Below are positions 27,047-39,586 of a stretch of DNA of 64,000 nt, piece by piece. Origin of the DNA: Sipunculus nudus (Eukaryota; Annelida; Sipuncula; Golfingiida; Sipunculidae); contig CM049317.1 in assembly GCA_026874595.1 (NCBI GenBank), forward strand, positions 69,523,618 to 69,587,617, written 5' to 3'. Made by a program: the position numbers and the translations under genes. The notes beneath the pieces were generated by a model. The model had not been told where the DNA came from. It ran no database searches and was given only the letters and a program-made list of their open reading frames with translations. Numbering within the stretch: the first letter of the stretch is position 1; each line of letters begins with the position of its first letter.

Positions 27047-28420
27047 AAACATATATACATATTCATATTATATGGCCGCGGATTCTAGGTGCCACTATGT
27101 ATTGAAAAAAGATGATGAAGAAAATCAAATAAAAAAATCATCCATGTAATTAAGCTCTCTGGATTTTAGGATTCTTCACACGTGGCCTAGACTACGATAG
27201 GATAGTCGTGCCCATGCAGGGGTATCGGGCCTTCAGCATTCTGTTTAACGAAATCACCTTGGTTTTCTTCCTTGTGACGTTTAGTCTGATGATTTAAACA
27301 CTCGCAACGCCCAATATTTGATTTCAAATTTGTATATGCCACCACAAAGATGTCGCTATTTAGCTCTAAGAAATAAAAACCGAATTAAGAAGTTCAGATT
27401 GAAACAAATCACTGAACAAATATAAACCTGTTTAGGATCGATGGTTTAGTTGGTACGTTATGTGATGTCTAAAGCATATCTTTAATGATAATCAGTGTAC
27501 TTTCAGAATGATTGTATTCTTGAACTAAGAAGCAAACCTGGCCCAACATTATGTATCTACAGATCGGGAATAGAACCAGAATCCTCAACAAACATTGCTG
27601 TGTTGTACCTAAGCGCAAGCAATATGTAAATACAAAACTAGAGAATGAGTATCACGTGCAGTTCAATAAATCGATGATTGCATCAGAGGTCTGCATGAAC
27701 AGAGGCGGTTTTAATTAGGTCACATCTGTGCACATTGCAAACAGTGGAATCTTTCATACCGTTTGGAAAAAATACCCTGTAAGATAACCCCTAATAATGT
27801 TAATTAATAAATACACTGAGTTTAACAAGCAAACGGTAAAGAATCATTTAAAACAAAAAGTATGTTTACAGTATGTTTATTTAAACTTTGAAGGACTTTT
27901 TATCTGTATTAACTTAACATACGACAACTTTTCATCAAAATCCATTACAATGTTATGATTAAAGTTTCTAACAGAAAAACGAACCAACCAACGGTAGGTG
28001 AAAATAATGGTGCATTCTGGTGAAGGTATTTTCAGTTCCGGGGACTTTCATATTACTTTCATGTTATTTCTTTTGTTTATCAAGTGGGCTATTTAATAGT
28101 TCAGGTGACGAGTCGGTGACTTTTGACCAATTTAACAGTTCCATCCACTCTGTCTGTCCAGGAAAGCCCGTCCCGCGAGTCCCTTGAATAAACATGAGAT
28201 TATGCGAATGTTCAGGTTATCAATGTCTCGATGTCTCAGTCCCGGGGCCAAGCAGCGTCTGACCACTGACCAAGTGAAATGGGATTTCGGAGCTCAAGGC
28301 TTAGATCTATTCGGGGAATTTATAGGGATGTTTTTTTGGATAAGAGTTTGTTCAAGGATGTTTTGTTACACGGATGGTAAAGCGACTGGGGTTGATAGGT
28401 CATATATATATATAAATATA

Positions 28421-28457
<37 letters not shown>

Positions 28458-29299
28458 TGAATTGTATGTTTAAATAAAAAAGAGAGAAAAAGAGACGCCA
28501 CATCGGATTAAGACTAATTAAGTGAACAGTTTATCACAATTTGAGACCAGCAAAAATATTTTTACCAGCGACACTTGTCGGTTACTCCTGGCACGGAGGG
28601 ATCGATCGGTCCATTATATATAGACATGAAAGATGTTTTTGTTGTTATGTGTCATATAATAAAAATGTCATAAATATGCATTATTACTTTTAACAGTCAC
28701 GTGCCTATTTCCGGGCTGGTCTGGTTCAAATCCTACGTTTGCATGCTGATTGAACCCAACAGACCCATATTACGGTATTTATTCGTGGAAAAAGTCTGTT
28801 CACAAACAAGACATATTGAATTATACTTGAAATGTTATGGTGTCTGGCAAAACTTCGTTCTAAAACCGTTTGCTTACTTCTGTATACATAAGTTGGAATA
28901 TGCTTGCATCAGGCGCGATCACTCATGCAAAACATGAACAAAGCGCGCATGACATTTGATGATCTAGTTTTTCAAGCTTCTTCGTTTTGTGTTTCTCCTT
29001 TCATAATTTTTTCTCTGAATTCGCTATTCGTCGCCCATGTTCAAGGTCAGACCTTGTCATGATAAACAGACACGCATGAAATGTGTTTAATCACACACAG
29101 AACCATAAAAAGTGTTTTAAACGGGGGAATTTTAGAAAATAAGTCAATGTGCTCGGGCGGTTTTGCTGAGAAAACTTTGTATTCAGCCAAAATGAACTAA
29201 TAGTGTAAGATAATGCACATATTGTTGCAAATGTCTATGTAACTTTAAATTTGTTATATCCACTGGCACTTGACTGGGAAATTTCCTTCTATTTTCCAG
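27047..29299. other. No exon seen: upstream region of the Kunitz gene
   Basis: (TA)n at 28401-28453. The missing signal-peptide exon could lie here or further upstream; no hydrophobic ATG-led frame with a phase-1 donor is convincing. Confidence 0.5.
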
Positions 29300-29467
29300 T
29301 TTATTATAACTGCACATTGCCGCCGAAAGAGTCGGAGTGCGGGGATCATCCCTCCGTATTTTTTTACGATACGGACAGGGACGTGTGTCAACGGTTCAAC
29401 AATTCATTATGCGGCTCCAATGGAAATTCGTTCCACTCTGAGAAGGACTGTCAAGATTTATGCCTAG
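29300..29467 (+). CDS. Exon: first Kunitz domain (degenerate reactive site)
   Basis: Acceptor TTTTCCAG precedes the exon and donor GTAAAG follows it; it is a symmetrical phase 1-1 module of 168 bp. Six cysteines have spacings of 8, 15, 7, 12 and 3 residues, exactly the Kunitz pattern. The residue after the second cysteine, P1, is Gly followed by Asp, where trypsin-type inhibitors carry Lys or Arg. The usual glycine before the fourth cysteine is replaced in NNSLC. The fold is probably kept but classical trypsin inhibition looks lost. Confidence 0.88.
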   Translation, partial: FIITAHCRRKSRSAGIIPPYFFTIRTGTCVNGSTIHYAAPMEIRSTLRRTVKIYA

Positions 29468-31090
29468 GTAAAGAAAGATGCACCTGTAGTATACTGCCTG
29501 GTTTGACAGAATCATGTACAGACAAAACCGGTATCTGCTCGAAAGCAAAGTCTCACATTTCCGGTGGAACCTCTGGCAACCTTTATCAAATCATATCTAA
29601 CAACATTAACATAATAGGTTTGGTGTTCAAAATGTTAAATCTGTTAAATAGATTGCTAATATATTGCAACAAAAATGCAGCTTATAACGTAGCCATGATT
29701 TTATGTATAAATAACACATAGCTTTTGCTATCACCATAGCATGCATTTTTCCTTATGCAAAAGAAGGGCCACATATGTATTTGCTTTTTGCATTTAAATT
29801 AATATTTTGGATTGTTCCTTGGTGCTACGTTTCTTCAGCCATGACTGGATAAAATTTCACTAAAAGTGGCCCATGTGTGCATTTCCTTTACAATTCTTAA
29901 TGAGTGTCGCCACCTGTGATTCTAACAGAGTGGTAGAATGGAATAAATGTTGTATTTTTTGTAAAACACCAAATAGTCGCGTGTCAATTATTCATTGTCT
30001 CTTGCTATTTCAGGTTACAAACAGGCAAACCATTCGATGATTTGTACAGAGTCGATGTTGAGTGGGTCGTGTAAAAAACAGTTACCGCGATATTTCTATG
30101 ACCATACACAGGCCCGATGTAGGAAGTATTACTTCTCGGGCTGCGACGGAAACCGGAACCGTTTCTTGACGTTAGATGACTGCGAAACATTTTGTAATGG
30201 TAGGTTCCACATTAGTGGTATAAGAGAGATCTCTTTTTAGGATATAAATCGATTAATCGATCAAAATATTTTTTCGTTGCGTAAAAATTTATTCTTTTGC
30301 AAAATCATAATGTTAATATGGCAATATATACTTATACATGCAATCATTAAAACCTTTTAGATAAGAGTTCTTCGTTTTTTTTAATTATTTAGATAAGGGG
30401 TCTTGCTTTTTCGAAAACAAATATATGTGTAATAGACTTGTAGGTTTGTGAACCAAAAACAAATAATAATAATAAAAATAATATTAATAATAATAATAAA
30501 TAATATGATATTAAAACAGGAATTCATATATTTTCTTTTTAAATTAGAATATTATCACCTAAAATGATCACTTATGTATGCAAGATTATTATGGTAAAAG
30601 CATACTTAACTTCAGCGGAAGTTGCAAATACATGGGTGTCATTTAAACATGACTGCCTGTACCTTCAGTTAACAGCATGTACCGGACTATGTACCTATAT
30701 ATCGGCGTGGCCGTGGGAGCCGCTTTCCTGGTCTGTCTGGTAGCCGGGGTACTCCTGTATTCAGGACTGTGCAACTACCTCAGAAAAAGGTATGTCTCGT
30801 TAATCCGAATATCTGATTATCCGAAATTCGTTTATCTCTCAGTTAAAATATGGTACCTCACATTCCCCCGTCCGAAAATATATGTATATAATATCATTTA
30901 TTTCCTCAAAGAGGTACGTGCATGTTGACGAATGTTCCTCAATTCATTTTAAGTCTACTATAATTTGCCTAGGCCTCATCTAGGTCCCATTAAAGTCATC
31001 TAAACCTATTTTCGTTTGATATGTTCGGATGACCGAGGTGCCACTGTATATGAATACATGTATATGTATAAATTTATATATACATATATA

Positions 31091-31134
<44 letters not shown>

Positions 31135-31399
31135 GATCTTTTATCACATTTTACCTCAATATATGCATATAATATTTGAACTTCAACCTGTGATAATCAA
31201 AATATTATATGAGAAATATAAAATATAAAGCATATTATGTGGTAAATGATATTATATAACATAACATAATATATTATAGTATAGTGCCACACAGTTCACC
31301 CTGCTCTTTTTTGACAGGAAATTGTTAAAAGAGAAGAAAGCCGCCATGTTGGATGAGGATGCCCCGGAGAAGAAGATCCGTCTTGTGGAGGGAGTGTGA
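29300..31399 (+). CDS. SPINT2/HAI-2-like two-Kunitz transmembrane protein, 3' four exons
   Basis: Four exons splice in frame: 29300-29467, 30014-30199, 30669-30789 and 31318-31399, with the stop at 31397-31399. All junctions are AG/GT. Introns are phase 1, 1 and 2, and the first exon also enters in phase 1. The product has two Kunitz domains, a stalk of about ten residues, one transmembrane helix and a basic tail of about 30 residues. This is the order found in SPINT2 (HAI-2), a membrane-anchored inhibitor of trypsin-like serine proteases at the cell surface. Sequons NCT, NNS and NHS suggest N-glycosylation. The signal-peptide exon was not found; it should lie upstream and end in phase 1. Family membership rests on domain order and cysteine spacing, so another Kunitz membrane protein is possible. 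Confidence 0.82.
30014..30199 (+). CDS. Exon: second Kunitz domain (canonical, P1 Lys)
   Basis: Acceptor CTATTTCAG and donor GTAGGT bound a 186-bp phase 1-1 exon. Cysteine spacing is again 8, 15, 7, 12 and 3. The reactive loop reads CKKQLPRYFYD, giving Lys at P1, and YYFSGC and GNRNRF are typical core segments. This domain is expected to inhibit trypsin-like proteases. It follows the last cysteine of domain 1 after an 11-residue linker containing the sequon NHS. Confidence 0.9.
30669..30789 (+). CDS. Exon: transmembrane segment of the Kunitz protein
   Basis: Acceptor CCTTCAG, donor GTATGT, entry in phase 1 and exit in phase 2. It encodes a short stalk VNSMYRTMY, then a hydrophobic run from LYIGVAVGAAFLV to VLLYSGL with small-residue GxxxG-type spacing, and ends with NYLRKR. 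The following basic residues indicate a type I orientation with the Kunitz domains outside the cell. Confidence 0.85.
31318..31399 (+). CDS. Exon: cytoplasmic tail and stop of the Kunitz protein
   Basis: Acceptor CTTTTTTGACAG leads in; one base completes the split Arg codon, so the frame continues as KLLKEKKAAMLDEDAPEKK and IRLVEGV before TGA. The tail is lysine-rich with an acidic LDEDAPE patch. The phase-2 match with the previous donor is the main support. The preceding intron carries a (TA)n run at about 31080-31132. Confidence 0.8.
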
Positions 31400-31417
31400 C
31401 ACGCGGGGCGCTCATAT

Positions 31418-31423
31418 AATAAA
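31418..31423 (+). promoter_or_regulatory. Polyadenylation signal AATAAA of the Kunitz gene
   Basis: AATAAA lies 19 bp after the stop codon. That implies a very short 3' UTR, so a later signal may be used instead. Confidence 0.4.
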
Positions 31424-34400
31424 CCGTGGAGTTGTCGTCTGCTGTACTGCGGAGGTGTGTTCACGTGGCATTTTCCCGCCAAAAATAATGAACATATGGG
31501 GGTTTTGAGCCTAAAAAGAACTCTTGAAGAAGAGCTGGCATGAATGCAAAATGGACAAATCTTCACACATCATATATATATATATATATATTCAAACTGC
31601 AGCAAAATTGCAATCTAATATTGCAGCTCCAAAACTGTAATCAATTTTGTCATCGTTGGACACTGTGATCTAAACACGTATTTATGCACCTTTTTCAATA
31701 TTTTACTTGTTAGTTTAGAATTTTACTCTTTTTACGTCCATTGACTTTGATATTGCTGGTTGTGTATGTTAGACTAACTATCATGATATCTTAATAGTTT
31801 GACAATGGAATATCTTAATATTATGTCTATTTATTATCTATTAGGAACATTTCTTCCGTGGTTAAGGTTTAAAACTCGTTTATGATAGCTTCAGATAGAT
31901 GTGATCACATAATCTTAAAAGTATTACAGCTGCCTAAACAGTATAAGCAGAACTGTTGCACAGAAAAGCTCATTTGCATATGTATATATGTGCATGATTA
32001 ATATCTTTAAATCTATATATTTACACTTTATACACAGCATAAATCGAGGTTAAATAACGTCCTATATAGATAAATAAGGACAATGGCCTCAAATACAATA
32101 TTTTCAATTCAACATACTTATAACCCAAGAGCTATACAATGTCACAACAGTTAAGAAAAAATCAAATAATAGCTACTTTGTTTTGCAATATCTTGGAGCC
32201 CATGTGGCATGAACAAGTCGTCTGTTATACGCGGTTTACGATTTTGCAATTTCGATAAAGATATATCAGATGTTTTAAAATGAAAACATGTCAGACCTTT
32301 CCTTGTCGTAGAAAGCAGTGCCGTGATTGGTCAGTTAGTGTGGGATCTTAGACTGGTTCCTTGCGCTATTGCCAATCCCAGCCAAATCCTAAAACGCAGC
32401 TTCCAAAGAATGATTCAATGCAAACTTTTGTCGTCACAAACCAGAAATTTTCACTGTCATTGTTTTTTCTTTCTTATGTCACTATATCTGGAGGGATAAA
32501 AATATTTACCTTCCCTTATGAATATCATCATATTTTACTGATATATAAGATGATTCAAGTTTTATTACCCCTCACCGTCCCGATAACGTTCAGTATTATT
32601 GGGTAAATCAACTTGTAAATAATATATAACTCAGTGCTTCCATCATAGTTCCAGTTTTACCATATATATATTCCTCTTTTTTTTGTTAGTGATATATGTT
32701 AACATGTCCTGTGTGATATATGGCTTTACTGGGACATACATATTGATTTCTTTGTTGCGTTATGTGTTGAACGCTGGCGTACTTCCGCCTCTTCTGAAAT
32801 GGAGATAAAAAGGGTAACAGACACGTCCACCGAATATTAATGAGGTACTTGGATCTTTTCTGTAAAGAATTTTCAAGTGTAAGCATGGTAGTTTAGATGG
32901 ATGATGTTCAGCAAAAAGCAGTGACTTTTTTGAATAGCTGATGCGCCAGTAAGCAATGGTAGATAGACAGTAATGTTTTTGATAATGAACTGATTCAGGT
33001 CTGTTTTAATAATGACGTCATGGCCAGTCTTTGTGATGACGTCATGGTCAGTCTTTCTGATGACGTTACAAAGTCCATTTCATAATTCATCTATGGCATC
33101 CTATTTCTGGTGTATCCGTAAGAGAATGACGCAATGGGGTACCTTTGAACGATTATTGTTATTTACGGTAACAACCGCTTTTGCTTATCAGCTCCATCTA
33201 GTTTCCAAACGTTGAACAATTGAGAAGACTAAGATATCTATCTTTTCGATTAAACGATAGCTATAATCCTATTTCAGCTCAACGAAGTGAAACGTTATAT
33301 ATTCACGTTTGCAATCCACTCAAATATACAAGAGTTTTCAACAGAATTTTTCAGTTTTGACGCCTTATTCAAACGTTATATGTTTCACAAAATACACACA
33401 AGATGACGCTGATATGTTATAGCGGTTTACCGTAAATAATAATGGAGACAAATCCTGAGATACCCCATTCCTATATTGATTTGAAGTGGGAAAGCATGCC
33501 CATGTCAAAACCATGGCCATTACGGTCCATTATGACGTCACAATGGTAAAAACAGGATTTAGAACTTCACTCGAAACGTAACCCTAATTCACGCTAGCGC
33601 AATAAATCCCTGGAACCTTTGGCAATAAAATGACTTGATGTTAAGCAGAACTGCATGTTAAATGCAATAGTCTGAGCTGTGTTTCATGAGAGATAATATC
33701 AAAAAGTTTGAAAAAAATTGACATATAATTTATTAACAAGGCTTCGAAATGATATCGAGATTAGCCATACATCTACTTTTAGGTATCCATTAAAAGTGCA
33801 CATGTCGACACACACAAGCGTTTAAGCTGAGAATATCACGGACCACAAGCGATTATTGCCGGTAAGAATATAAATCAATTCTTGTCCGGAACGGGACCAG
33901 GGGCACATTATAGGTTTGTCATAAGCCAGTCCGACATGAAAGCAACATTTCTGAAACAAAGAGATAAGTGAATCTGAGAGAAAACATCGAGGGAAAAGGC
34001 ATACAGGAACCGATACATCACGTGATTTATCCCTGCGTGTGGCCTCGGCGAGGTGATGTACTTCGGCTTTATTTACTCGGGGACTGTGGAAGTGGGTCTT
34101 ATTATCCTGTCAAATTCCTTCGTGCTGTATTCTGTTCCACAAAAGGATGCTGTAGTTTCAAACCGTTTTTAAATTAAATTCGTTTTTAGTTGTAGAAATA
34201 TGACCTGTTTTTTTTTTTATTTATTTGAGAAAATATTCGCATTTATGTTATATCATGATGACCGTTGATAAGATCATATGCATGGAAAATCACTCGTGGT
34301 ATACTGATTAGTTTTAAATTTAATTAAGCGTGGGGACGCAGGGGTTGTGCGACGTAAAAACGTCATCAAACATGTCGTTTTTGTGATAGGTTTTAAAGAA

Positions 34401-35081
34401 CTGTTGGAATATTAGTAATGTAACAAGCTCTATATATCAGGGACGGATCCACGGTCGTAAGACGGAGGCGTAACTGTTTAAATCTGGGGACTTGTACCCT
34501 AAAAAAATTTCCAAACTGCAGAAAAGGCTTGTTTATTTTTACATAATGATAGCACACGCTAAAGAACGGAAGTTCCTCACTTAAGGGAGGGGCCTGTTTA
34601 ATCCACTAAACCCTCCTAGATTCGTCGCTGTTATTGGAGTATACTCCAGCTTTTACTCACATACCAATGAAGACCAAATGTATCCATAGCCGAAGTATGC
34701 ACTGTTTAACCGGATATAGCTACCTTCTCTATTAATACAGATTTTACACTGTATGGTATGATGACCTCAGAATTTTTTTTCCTGATTGCATTAAATGGTT
34801 TTCATGATAGGAATAGGGTTTGCATCTGACGATGAAAATATCCGTAAATCAACGAACGTTTTAATACAACTTTGTCAATATAAGCAACTACTTGTATTAT
34901 AGTTCAACACGAAATGTATTGTCACGTGATATGATGGTATCATTAGACCGCAACTTGGACTGCATCTTTGGATTTCCGAACTAATTAGTCCGCAAGATTC
35001 GGTAACAAACGTACCATTTGATACAGATGCATAAACAACTTAACAAATCAGTTACTACAAATTCCAGTCGTCTTTATAAAC
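31424..35081. other. No gene seen: intergenic
   Basis: AT-rich sequence with the CRE cluster at 33013-33065 and another octamer at 33533. No coding or repeat structure otherwise. Confidence 0.55.
33013..33065. promoter_or_regulatory. Tandem CRE octamers TGACGTCA
   Basis: Perfect palindromic TGACGTCA at 33013-33020 and 33037-33044 in a 24-bp repeat (ATGACGTCATGG..AGTCTTT), then a half-matching TGACGTTA at 33061. It is the binding consensus of CREB/ATF factors. No gene start was seen beside it, so function is unproven. Confidence 0.4.
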
Positions 35082-35186
35082 ATGAAGACCATGCTTTCCG
35101 CATTTGCTTTTATGTATATAGCAGTGAGTGCCGTCCACTTAGCGACTGCGGGATACACAGATGGGGAGTCACTTATTCCTCTTGTG
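35082..35186 (+). CDS. Possible first exon encoding a signal peptide
   Basis: ATG at 35082 starts MKTMLSAFAFMYIAVSAV followed by HLATAGYTDGES. This is a textbook signal peptide: Lys at position 2, a hydrophobic core, and a likely cleavage after ATA. The open frame runs on to a stop near 35265. The end given assumes the weak donor GTTAGA, phase 0; no strong donor is visible. It could begin the tyrosine-tail membrane protein at 47.9-49.9 kb or an unrelated secreted protein. No mature-domain exon could be joined to it, and chance is possible. Confidence 0.35.
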
Positions 35187-37200
35187 GTTAGATTTAGATT
35201 TGTGGCGTTTGGGTCACTATGTCATTTTCCTCTCTCTATATGTATCTTTTTTTCATCACAATCCTGATCTCACGTTTATCACTAATGTATACGTATATGT
35301 ATGTGATGCCCATTAAACGAGCAAGTTTGCATAGGTCATTGCATATTAATAAAATGTGTTCTATTTGACGTGTTGGCTTTACTCATAACATTTGCATGAT
35401 AGTGTATTCTGTCTGTAATTAACCCAAGAACCTTGTCTGAGTCGGAGATGAGGGGAGGTTTCCCACTATTTCAAGGGGAAAAAGCATAATTAAACATAGC
35501 GAAACTGAGATATTACGTCATCCAGATTATGTTTCTAAAGTTTTCCTTAATAATCTTTCGGTTATGAGAAAAGTTACAAAATTGCATGCGGCATCTGCTG
35601 AAAATAAGTCACTATTAATATAAATCTACATAACAGTGTGTCGTTGATCGTTTTAATTAGGTGATTAAATTTAATTCAAATTATGAAAAAAAATTGGAAA
35701 ATGAGCGAAGAAATAGTTTTAGTGGATATTTTGAGCATGAGTTTTTATTTGCCCGGGGCGGAATCATGTCCTTTGCAGGAGCATTTAGTCATCGGATCCC
35801 GGTGGAGTGTGTGTGTGTGGGGGGGGGGGGGGTCACAGGGTTCCAAGTGGTCACACTTTTTTTACGCTGGAATATTGCATATAACCCTGTTCGCTATACC
35901 CGATATTATATAACCCTCGATCTATCCCTAAAAATTAGATTTTCTGGGAAGGTAAAATACAAACAAGTATGTTTCAGTTTAATTCATATGTTTGGTACAC
36001 AATCATTTATATCAACCTAACCTAAAACAAACTCAATACAGTTTTCCATGAACACTTAAAAAAGGGCAAGTTGAACTAAGGCAATAAAATGTTGAACCAA
36101 CTCAAAGAAAACCGCTGAAAATTTACCTCGATGAAGCTTCGACGAAAACGCACATCGACGAAATACATACAAACAATTTAAGTTGCATCATAGCTCTGAC
36201 ATATAACACACAACAGAACACGGACATTCTAGGCCAAACGAGGGCTTAAGCTAGCATGGTATACTAACGCGTGGCCACGCGATAATAACGCGTGGGATGA
36301 GATAATTATCGCACGAGATACTATCGCGTGGGAAAGAGATAAAAGAAAACAGGAACATTTTTGTACATAATCATTAATGTCCGTACAACATACTTTGATA
36401 AAGATCGTTGTGTGCAAGAGATTAATGTCTATTTCATAAGGGTATATACAAGATAAAATGACAGGATTAACATTTTCATAATAATTTACACAAAATTGTA
36501 TACTTTAATTTATTAAGAGTCTAAGCCTGTTTAATTTCCACTAAAACAGAAAGAAGAATTAACCTGTCATCGTATCCTTTATACACTTAATTTTACATGA
36601 ATAGACAAAGAAACCACCACAACTTTTAACTTGTGCGGTTTAATGACTGGAATATCACTTGCAATACAGGCTTTTCTGATATTATGCTAAATTACATGGC
36701 TTATTACAATTACAATATATTACCATGATATATTACTGCATTGCTAGACATTTTACCTACTCTTTTTGACTAATAGTAAACGCTATTACGAGAAAGGACT
36801 GTTGCAATATCTGAAGAGAGGATTAGTTCATGTAAATGTTAATTTTAGCGAGGCGCATCTGAAATCACACTTAAGTGTACCAAGATGAACTATCCGTACA
36901 ACATGTAGGGTTGAGAGACGTGCTGTCTACAACACTTATGTGTCTACCTCCTGATTCGGCGTATAACGCTGGAAAAGAAGGTGAATGCAACTAATCTTTG
37001 TCGTGGTTTCTTCCTCAATATGGCATTTTAAAGTACATTTGGACATCGATTATCATAACATATGAACTTAACACAGCACTCATTGGCCTGAATGAGAGAA
37101 AATAGATACTAGTATATTGGTACCTCATATAAAGAATCTTGGTAGTCAATAACAGGAGTAAGCCACATGAAGACATACTAAAATCTGCAAAGACTTTGAC
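35187..37200. other. No gene seen: non-coding
   Basis: G14 at 35819-35832 and a cluster at 36267-36332 of CGCGTGG motifs, including the palindrome CGCGTGGCCACGCG (36268-36281). Confidence 0.5.
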
Positions 37201-37435
37201 ATGGTCAGCAGCCCGCAATATGTTAATTTTAGTCGTTTGTTTAGACACACGGTGGCGCTCTTCATCGCACTGACAGTTTGCGCTCTGTACATTGTACATG
37301 TACAATTGTATCTGCCGAACGAATATGCACTAAATGTCAGCCAGATTCCGCCGCCACCGCCTCGCTCGTTCGAGGAGAACGCCTCTGAAATTGCGTGTGG
37401 CACCTGCCCGAAACTTGTCACCCTTATAGGGTCAC
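37201..37435 (+). CDS. Possible first exon of a type II membrane protein
   Basis: The ATG is in good context (GACATGG). The product has a short basic N-terminus (about 15 residues), a hydrophobic anchor HTVALFIALTVCALYIVHV, then a stem with sequons NVS and NAS, a PPPPP run and a CGTCP motif. This is the layout of a Golgi glycosyltransferase or sulfotransferase N-terminus. The end given uses donor GTGAGA; without splicing the frame would continue to a stop at 37510-37512. The segment is GC-richer than its surroundings. No catalytic domain was found downstream, so the family is undecided and the gene may be broken or wrongly predicted. Confidence 0.35.
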
Positions 37436-38530
37436 GTGAGAACTGGTGCTTAACGAATGTGCGGGTTCAGATCAAAACTTTACAGACGACCACACACGAG
37501 AAACCCCATTGAGCCAGGAGTAGTCGATTCGCGTGTAATGGAGCCTCGTAAATAACCTGCTTTCATAAACGAGCTGATTAGTTCATAATTAACTTACTTC
37601 TTATCTTTACTTCGCATAACAATTTCGAATATCTATATGCTGAATTTAATCATATATTTTTATCCTCTGGAAATGAAACTTTTTTCATGTGTTAATAATG
37701 AGCGCAGCCTCCTTAAGTTCAAAGATTTGATAATGGTCGTACCAGGTAATGCACTAATAAACTGTCTTGTTTGCTTGTGGATGGGATAAAACATCGGACT
37801 GAATTGATGATCTTGATCTGATTGGCTGTTGCAAGTTTGACGACACCATGGCCACTAGGAGCTACACTAAATCTGTATAAAATCTATCATAGCAGTTAAT
37901 GTGTTATGACTCCGCCAGGTGGCGAAAGTATTATATTTCCCCTTAGCCGATTGGTTGATCTGCTAGAAAATTTATGTAAAAAGGTTTATACGAATTCAAT
38001 AATTTTTTGGATTGTTTAGGGTAATATCCGAGAAGTAATGCTCTTAATGTTGGAGGTAATCAGAATCACCATGATATAGTTTATTCCAAATGATTATACA
38101 ATGAAATAGGTAATCGTGCAATATAACGGACCCATGTTACTCTCTCTCATAAATAAGTGTGACCACATTTCACTATAATTCTTTTACATGATAAAGTTGA
38201 CGATCCGGCGCATCTAATGATATCATATTTTTGTATGTTATTTATATATTTATTTTGCTACAAACTGTCGAAAAAGGGTAGTAGCCGAAAATACCCAAAA
38301 TAACGTCGTGTCAAAGATGTTCTGAGCCGACGTCATGAATCCACAGTAATATACATATATACCATGTTAAACATTTAGATGATGTCTTATAAAATTTACA
38401 GTCAATATATAATATTACCCATATATGTTTATACTTTTTTACCTCTTTTTATCCTCATTTCACTTGATGTACGTTCAAGGTGACGACGCCCTGTCGCCAG
38501 AACGTAAACAAATGTCGGGAGGGTATAATT

Positions 38531-38592
38531 CGCTGATCAGCGCGCTGATCAGCGGTCTGCAGTATAAAACGCTGATCAGCGCGCTGATCAGC
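38531..38592. repeat. Left-arm array of the palindrome CGCTGATCAGCG
   Basis: Two back-to-back pairs of the 12-bp perfect palindrome flank GTCTGCAGTATAAAA. Further single or fused copies lie at about 38780-38800 and 38991. Mirror copies occur in the right arm. Confidence 0.85.
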
Positions 38593-39546
38593 CACCTTTA
38601 AATGACAGCATTGATTTGAGGCAAATTATCTCTCATATAGCAACCTCTGCCTATTTTGTGTTAAAATGTGAATAAAAGACACTTTTCTCATCAGTATTAC
38701 GTGTTGACATACTTATGCATATATTTTTATTGTGTTCATAATTATACATGAAACGCAAGTTACCTGCCAGTGACTATTTCGCTGATCAGCGGCGCTGATC
38801 AGGAACCTTTCAATCCAAGCATTTATTTTAGACAAATTAGCCCCATATAACAACCTCCGACTATTATGTGATTAAATGTGATTAAAAGATACATATTCTA
38901 TAAGTGTTTCATATTCACAAACAAACGAAAACACGTTTAATGTGTTACTTATTATGCATGAAACCTTTCTACCACCTACCATTTCGCTGATCATTAAACT
39001 GCGCAATCGCTCATCGGCAATGATATACCTATTTCTTGACAAAGATACCTGTCACAGGTGATTCTCTATAATGGTAATATTGAAGGCTCTAAAATGTTTT
39101 AATTATATCCTATGAAACCGAGTGATTGCATGCCAATACATCGCCCATACCAGGCTACTTCATACAACTTTAAAATATCAGTGCCCCACCGACCACTCGG
39201 AGATATTAGCTAATAGTAAGGGGCGCTGCAGTAATTTGTTGTCAGGTGTACACCGGCCAGGTGACTGAAGTGAGATAAATTGCTTAGATATGCACTTAGT
39301 ATGAATGTATATAAAATTTGAATTTATCAAAAATTAAAATTGTTAAATGTATATAGCCATAATAAAAGACTGATTATCCTTCTATTTTTATTAAGAACTG
39401 TACGTATAGCCAAAGGATTCTTTCACTCTTCTTGTATAATATAATCGTTCCTTCAAAACTTTCACAAGTTTCTTTACATCCCTCTTATATTTCCCTTTTT
39501 TGCATTTAAAAAGTGGGTCACCAGAATCTTTTTCAACACCGTTATA

Positions 39547-39586
<40 letters not shown>

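Noticed and set aside
28321-28375. Missing first exon of the Kunitz gene ending in a phase-1 GTAAAG
   Set aside because: The encoded residues MFFWIRVCSRMFCYTDG lack a proper signal-peptide core.
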